Source: Trichoplax adhaerens | Taxonomy: Eukaryota > Placozoa > Uniplacotomia > Trichoplacea > Trichoplacidae | Length of the DNA stretch: 64,000 bases | Assembly: GCF_000150275.1 (NCBI RefSeq) | Contig: NW_002060944.1 | Span: 3,166,229 to 3,230,228 of the forward strand | Direction of reading: 5' to 3' | Shown: piece after piece, positions 58,886 to 64,000 of the stretch | Position numbering within the stretch: position 1 is the first letter of the stretch | Layout of the letters: each line of letters opens with the position of its first letter | Position numbers and translations under genes: made by a program | The notes under the pieces: model-generated | What the model was told of the DNA's origin: nothing | What the model saw: the letters and a program-made list of their open reading frames with translations, nothing else | Database searches by the model: none

Positions 58886-61800
58886 CTATTAATATTTGTA
58901 GGTAGTACATGTAGTTTGAAACCCTAATGCATTATGATTATGTCTCCTTTATTATCGTCTTGAATTCAATCATGTTAGAAATCTTTTCGGAAGGGCAAAA
59001 TTCTCGTATTGTCTTAGAAGTATTTGGTTAGATTTGTTCCAGAATTTCGATGACCTTATAGTTACTGAGTTTCTTAATTTGAGATGACTAATGAAATTTA
59101 TTTTACATTTTAGTTTTAGAATGCTATGGGCAACAATATCTGTAAGAAAACTTTACGCCATCTTCTAGATTATGTATACTGCTCGTAAAGATTGATACCG
59201 TCATCTAGAAGTTATAGTAGATCGTATCTGAAAATTCGAAATATGGTTCTTTCTAAAATATGTTGTCTACTTCATTTAGTAAACACGGTATGTAAACCTA
59301 AGTATTTTTGAAATTATTAATATGTGCTAATCTTTTGTTAGTCATAAAGCTGCTATTATTATTTGTAGGCCATAAAAGTTCTAACCCATAGTAATTACCT
59401 GCTATGAACCATTTTAAATTACATTATCGTATAAATTGGCTAACTTCAAGTCATACAAGTCATAACCATTAGCTCAATTATATACAAGCCATCAACATTA
59501 GCTTAATTATATACGTCGATTACTCACTGAATCAATAAGACTTCCAAAGACTAACATTTTCCTCAGTCTACTAACTAAGGATTATAAGAAAAAATTTAAT
59601 TTTTATTCACATTTTTAAAGAGTAAAGCTGATATGATAGTATAATATACTAATCATGAGTCATGTGCCGCGCTAGCGAATTTTGTTGGCAATATTTTTTT
59701 CACTTACTACGCCTTAAAATGATATTCAAGCTCCATTCAGTATAATTTAAGATTTACTGGCTTCAATTTTAAAAGTAGCCACATTATTGGTTAATTTAAT
59801 ATAGCACGATAACGTGAAATATGCCTTTTATGAACTGCATATAATAAAACCTTTATGCCGGATTTCATCGCAATTTTATGGCATACTAATTTCAAAAAAT
59901 AGTATTTTCAAGCTGATCTAGTCAGAAAACTACTAAACCATTTTGCTAACTAAATAGTGAGTCTTTGAAAATTTTTCGCTTTACTTAAGCTTCATCTTGT
60001 CGTGTAATAAATTACACGCATTGCTATGAAATCGAACTATATAATCTGTTTTTCTGTACGCAAGATATCAAACGTACATATGGAGTAAATTTAATAATTA
60101 CCCTTAGTAGCTACAGCCACAACTTCATTATTTACTAACATCAAAGAGTTTTTATGTAACAATTATTTAAAATAGCTTATTTAAAATACTTGAAAAATGT
60201 CGTGGAATCGAAATGTGAGAAAGTTAATTGATAATGCATTTAAATGGCCTTTCTGAATAATCTGTGTATTGATTGTCTGATTGCAAATGTCGACATCAAG
60301 AAAGGATTATATAAATGACCTGCTCCGTCCTTTATAATCAAAAACTAATTAAATTCTTTGAGTTTTGTGACTAGACTCTCATGAATAAAATATTAGAACA
60401 CTTGTCTAGTCTAGGTAGAATTTACACTCTATTTATAGTTCCTGTACAAAAAATGTCTGAAGTGTGGAATCTACAGTTAGCTTAGTCAAGTAGCATAATT
60501 CCTATCCGGGATCAAGTTTTAATTGCAATACAGTATCCAAATTGTGGTGTTGTGGATTCTTTGCGATCGGCTAACTCTACCTGTAGATCTGCCATATCCG
60601 TGATAGATTGGGTTAAAGGTGGTGAATTATACTGTACGGTATTCAATTTTAATATGCTGTAATATTCGAAACCCATTAAAAGTGATTATCAAACACCAAC
60701 ACCGGCATTACACGAATTCTATTTCAAATTACTATTCTTTTTTAAAATCTATCTAATGAACACGCGCCCTCGTTAAATTTTCGTTAACTTTTGATTCTTG
60801 CTGAAAATGCCATTCAAAATCTTAGTCAGATTATTACGTACGAGCATACTCGAGATAATTTTTAGCTAAATAAATAAATATTTGTATCTTGTTGGTTTTT
60901 AGTAGTAACTGATTATTTCAAAATGAAGCTTTTTAATTTCTTTCCGCCAAATCAAGTTAATCAGTACGCTATTTCATTGAAAGAATTTTATCAAGATATC
61001 TATTATTAATTATCTTTATTAAAGAAATTCTCTACTCCTCGTCATTCTATTCGTTGATATCTTATAATATTAAACGAAAAGAAAGTTAATAGTAACATTA
61101 TTCTGTCAACAATTACGATACTTTTCATCAGCTAATAGTATCCTATCAACTTCTTAAATGTCACGAAGGACCAAATACACGAATTGATAACAGGTGATTA
61201 AATCAGATTTCATCGCCATGATTCCAGCAAAGAAAGGCTAGGATGTTTTGTTACCTGGATAGTAAATTATTAAATTTTATAATATTTATTTAAGTTTTAA
61301 TCTAATTATGTATTCAATTTTTCATATGGGAATGGGCTACCGTCATGGCACTTCCCCACAAATGTTTCTGTTTATGTGCAATCAATTATGAAGTCTTTAC
61401 ACGAGGAAAATCAAAGTAAAAGAAACATGAAGCTAATTGAGGCCTTTCTCAGCGGATATTGCCGATTGGTTCTGATATAAAAATAAGGTAATAAGAATTT
61501 AGTTTCATATACGAAATGTATAAGGTAATATGTTCCTAAAATAGATAATACAGCTGTGCAATATTGAATAGGTTTATAATTTTCTGTCTTGTAATTTATG
61601 TTTACTATCTAATCTTCATCAGGCACTGGTAATAAAAATATTGCGTAACAAATGAATCCATTTTTCAGTCCCAGACATACAAAGTGACAACATGAATAAT
61701 TTATTCATTTATCCTTTGTTTTAAGCTAATTCCATTAATTTGATTGTTGTACTTACCATACGCAATATTTTTATCCATATCAATTTGTCAATCATTAGCT

Positions 61801-62172
61801 GGATCAAATACCAGTGAAAAACTTTATCCTCAGATATCACCCCCATATATTATTCTACGCTATCATGTTCGATATATTTCTTATTTATATCTAGAAGTCG
61901 TAGAATATTTTCGTTTACTTTTCCATTATTTTTCACTTAAAATTTTTATCAGCTCGAAGGAATGAAATAAAACCTAAATATTATTTGCTTGATAAATAAA
62001 TCATACGGCACCAGCATCGATTAAACAGAAAATTATGAAAAATGAACTTTGTCCCTTTAAATCTGTTTTTTTACTGTAGATTCGGTGATTTATTTTATTA
62101 CTATTTGTAGACTACCAGGTATTACTTACTAGTGATGAGAGGCTGTACAAGTACATAACAAGGCTTAAAATC
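58886..62172. other. Stretch with no recognised gene
   Basis: About 3.3 kb of AT-rich sequence with many stops in all frames. It probably includes the promoter regions of the divergent CARD and D8C genes. Only a faint echo of the 47-50 kb repeat family was seen near 60295. Confidence 0.35.
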
Positions 62173-64000
62173 ATGGCATATAAGAAATTAATTGCGTATG
62201 GCTACCTTATAATTATCCCTTCCTTAGTAAGTAACTTTTCATATCTTTCTAGAATTTATAGAATGACATGTATTAGCCAGAGTAGAAAGTAGCGTCTCAA
62301 TAAATTTATTCCAAATTAAAAATTTAGATCATACTATCGGACCTTCCTCCAGTATTTTCTGGTAAGATTATATTCATAAAATTATTACCATACATATTAT
62401 GATATTAAGTTAAATACTTTTTTATTGCGCATTGAATGCAGATTTCATTTTATCATCATGTTTAAAGTTTTGCAAAACATTCTAGTAGAAGATATTACGA
62501 ATCATTCTTTACTTTGGATATTTGATAAATATCGCTAAGAGTATCGCTCAAGCAATTGATATGCTATGTTACTTTATATTAATCTTCAAAAAGGGCAAAT
62601 TTTTAAGCCATTAGAATGTCAAGTAAAATGAATGATGAATTCACTTATATTCCTAAATTTACTTTCTTAACTTAACATGTAAGCTAAAGAAAAATAGAAC
62701 TTTATAACCAAGGCAATACAGATTTCTACTTTAACCCAAACTTGAACATTTTGGAATGTATCTAGAGCCATGCCAACAATACCAATGGCTAAACGGAACC
62801 GATCGATCGAGTATAAATGTGAATCTGAAGTATCAATGCGATACTAATTTAAGTAATTCATGGTATCGATTTGGAGGAGCAGATGAAAATTATGTATTGC
62901 AAACAAATTGTTCCGAAATTTCAAATCTAGGAGTTTGTGGAACTATTTCTCCTGGCTGGATGTATGGCAACCATCCACAAGGTTTACTGCAATGATTGAG
63001 TCCATTTATATTCTAACATCTAATTTAATATGAAATTAATATTATAGGAGTAGATTTTCCGTCTATTTAGCTCTCACTATCATTTTCTTTACTTTATACT
63101 ATATTGACCAAATTATGAACATCGATCATTAAGCTTTGAAAACTGTTAATCGAATGGTTTGCTTTTACTTCTACAACGATTGTTGCTTCTTTAAAAGAGA
63201 AATCCAAGTTAGAAACTGTCGACAATTTATGATTTATCGGCTGCCCTCAACAAATCATAAATTGTGTTCAGCTTATTGCACCAAAGTAAAAGGTTAAACA
63301 CTTGTTGAACACAGGCGATCTTCCATAGTAAAAAATAAAATCTCATCAATTATAAATTATCAGTATACTCTTTGATTTATCTGCATTGATCTTAAATGAA
63401 AACTTTCTCACGTAATTTTTTGTAGACTACTGTGATCCAAATCCTTGTTATAATCATGGTACGTGTTCTTTGAGAGCAACTGGATATACATGTTCATGTT
63501 TGCCAAGATATACCGGAGAACACTGTGAACGAAGTAACATATTATCATTAATGCTTGATCTAATTCGATAATATAATCGTCAACATAGTCTCTTTTGAAT
63601 TCGTTTTAACTGTCCTGAATCATATTAGATTTCGATCCTTGCAATGCAAATCCTTGCAATCAAGGGATTTGTCTTACAAAAGGACAAGGATATCAGTGTC
63701 TTTGCAAACCCGGTTACACCGGCAAATATTGCCAAGATGGTAAAATACAGTAATCATAAATCATCTCTGACTCTTGATTTGTACGAATTATCGTCCTATT
63801 TACTGTAATATTCCATTTTTAAAACAGATCTTAATGAATGTCGGACTAATAAATCTATATGCCAAGGAAACTGCCATAATACAGTTGGCAGTTACTTCTG
63901 TTCATGTCAAAATGGACAAATTCTAATGGCAGACAAAATTTCTTGTTTCGGTAAGATTCTAACTCGCAGTATTGTAGACATACGCGTAGTACTCAGTAAT
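62173..64000 (+). CDS. D8C (uromodulin-type) and EGF domain protein, 5' part
   Basis: Signal-peptide exon 62173-62226 (MAYKKLIAYGYLIIIPSL, phase 0) and short exon 62328-62361. The D8C domain covers 62766-62981 and 63134-63292, followed by EGF exons 63426-63533, 63629-63739 and a calcium-binding EGF 63828-63950. All exon lengths and phases agree, and the last exon ends at a strong donor GTAAGA, so the gene continues beyond the window. D8C domains with eight conserved cysteines occur in uromodulin, GP2 and related secreted or anchored proteins, where they precede EGF or ZP modules. A ZP module further on is possible but not visible. An extracellular role is inferred; the ligand is unknown. Confidence 0.83.
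62766..63292 (+). other. D8C domain (two exons)
   Basis: Exon 62766-62981: EPCQQYQWLNGTDRS, YQCDTNLSNSWYRFGG, VCGTISPGWMYGNHP. Exon 63134-63292: VNRMVCFYFYNDCCFFKREI, then QVRNCRQFMIYRLP and CSAYC. The wording follows the uromodulin/GP2 D8C pattern (LN..R, WYRF.G, CGT..P.W..G.HP, V.R.VCF, CC, I.V.NC..F..Y.L) closely. Confidence 0.88.
63426..63950 (+). other. Three EGF domains, the last calcium-binding
   Basis: 63426-63533: DYCDPNPCYNHGTCS, CSCLPRYTGEHC. 63629-63739: DPCNANPCNQGICL, CLCKPGYTGKYC. 63828-63950: DLNECRTNKSICQGNCHNTV, then GSYFCSCQNGQ. The D-x-N-E start with a later GSYFC is the calcium-binding EGF signature. Confidence 0.92.

Overview
The window is nuclear DNA from an animal. 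Genes are split by many short, AT-rich introns with GT...AG ends. Two conserved genes (a G9a/GLP-type histone methyltransferase and inosine triphosphatase) and several extracellular mosaic-protein genes (SRCR, MAM, EGF and D8C domains) are metazoan in character. The low GC, compact introns and abundance of SRCR/MAM/EGF receptors would suit an early-branching animal such as a placozoan, but that is an inference; no species-specific marker was seen.

Layout. (1) 79-1530 (+): the C-terminal pre-SET/SET/post-SET part of an EHMT1/2-like H3K9 methyltransferase, entering from the left edge. (2) 3165-5316 (+): a complete eight-exon ITPA gene. (3) 5317-10822: no supported gene; diverged repeats. (4) 10823-17715 (+): a signal-peptide protein with MAM, EGF and two SRCR domains and a charged tail. 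(5) 17716-23340: no supported gene. (6) 23341 to about 40008 (+): a giant receptor-like mosaic gene with about seven SRCR, eleven EGF and three MAM domains, many tiny Ser/Thr/Pro linker exons, and a predicted membrane segment near the end. It is interrupted by a 50-N assembly gap. (7) 40009-52050: mostly gene-free, with a dispersed repeat family around a decayed intronless SRCR copy (48582-48897). (8) 52051-58885 (-): an eleven-exon model whose first two exons form a CARD, followed by short repeats, an acidic serine-rich stretch and an unrecognised C-terminal half. (9) 58886-62172: nothing supported. (10) 62173 to the right edge (+): a secreted or membrane protein with a D8C (uromodulin-type) domain and EGF domains, continuing past the window.

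How they relate. The two SRCR genes are neighbours in the same orientation and share domain types and phase-1 symmetrical exons, so they look like products of local duplication and exon shuffling. Within the large gene the process looks recent: one whole SRCR exon with its flanking introns occurs twice with no difference seen, and one EGF exon is repeated three times in a 185-bp tandem array. With the CARD protein and the D8C-EGF protein, the region has an innate-recognition or cell-surface flavour, but no function has been shown. All splice models are read by eye from frame, phase and GT/AG sites. Phases were checked to be consistent for every gene model, except across the N gap and at the extreme 3' end of the large receptor.
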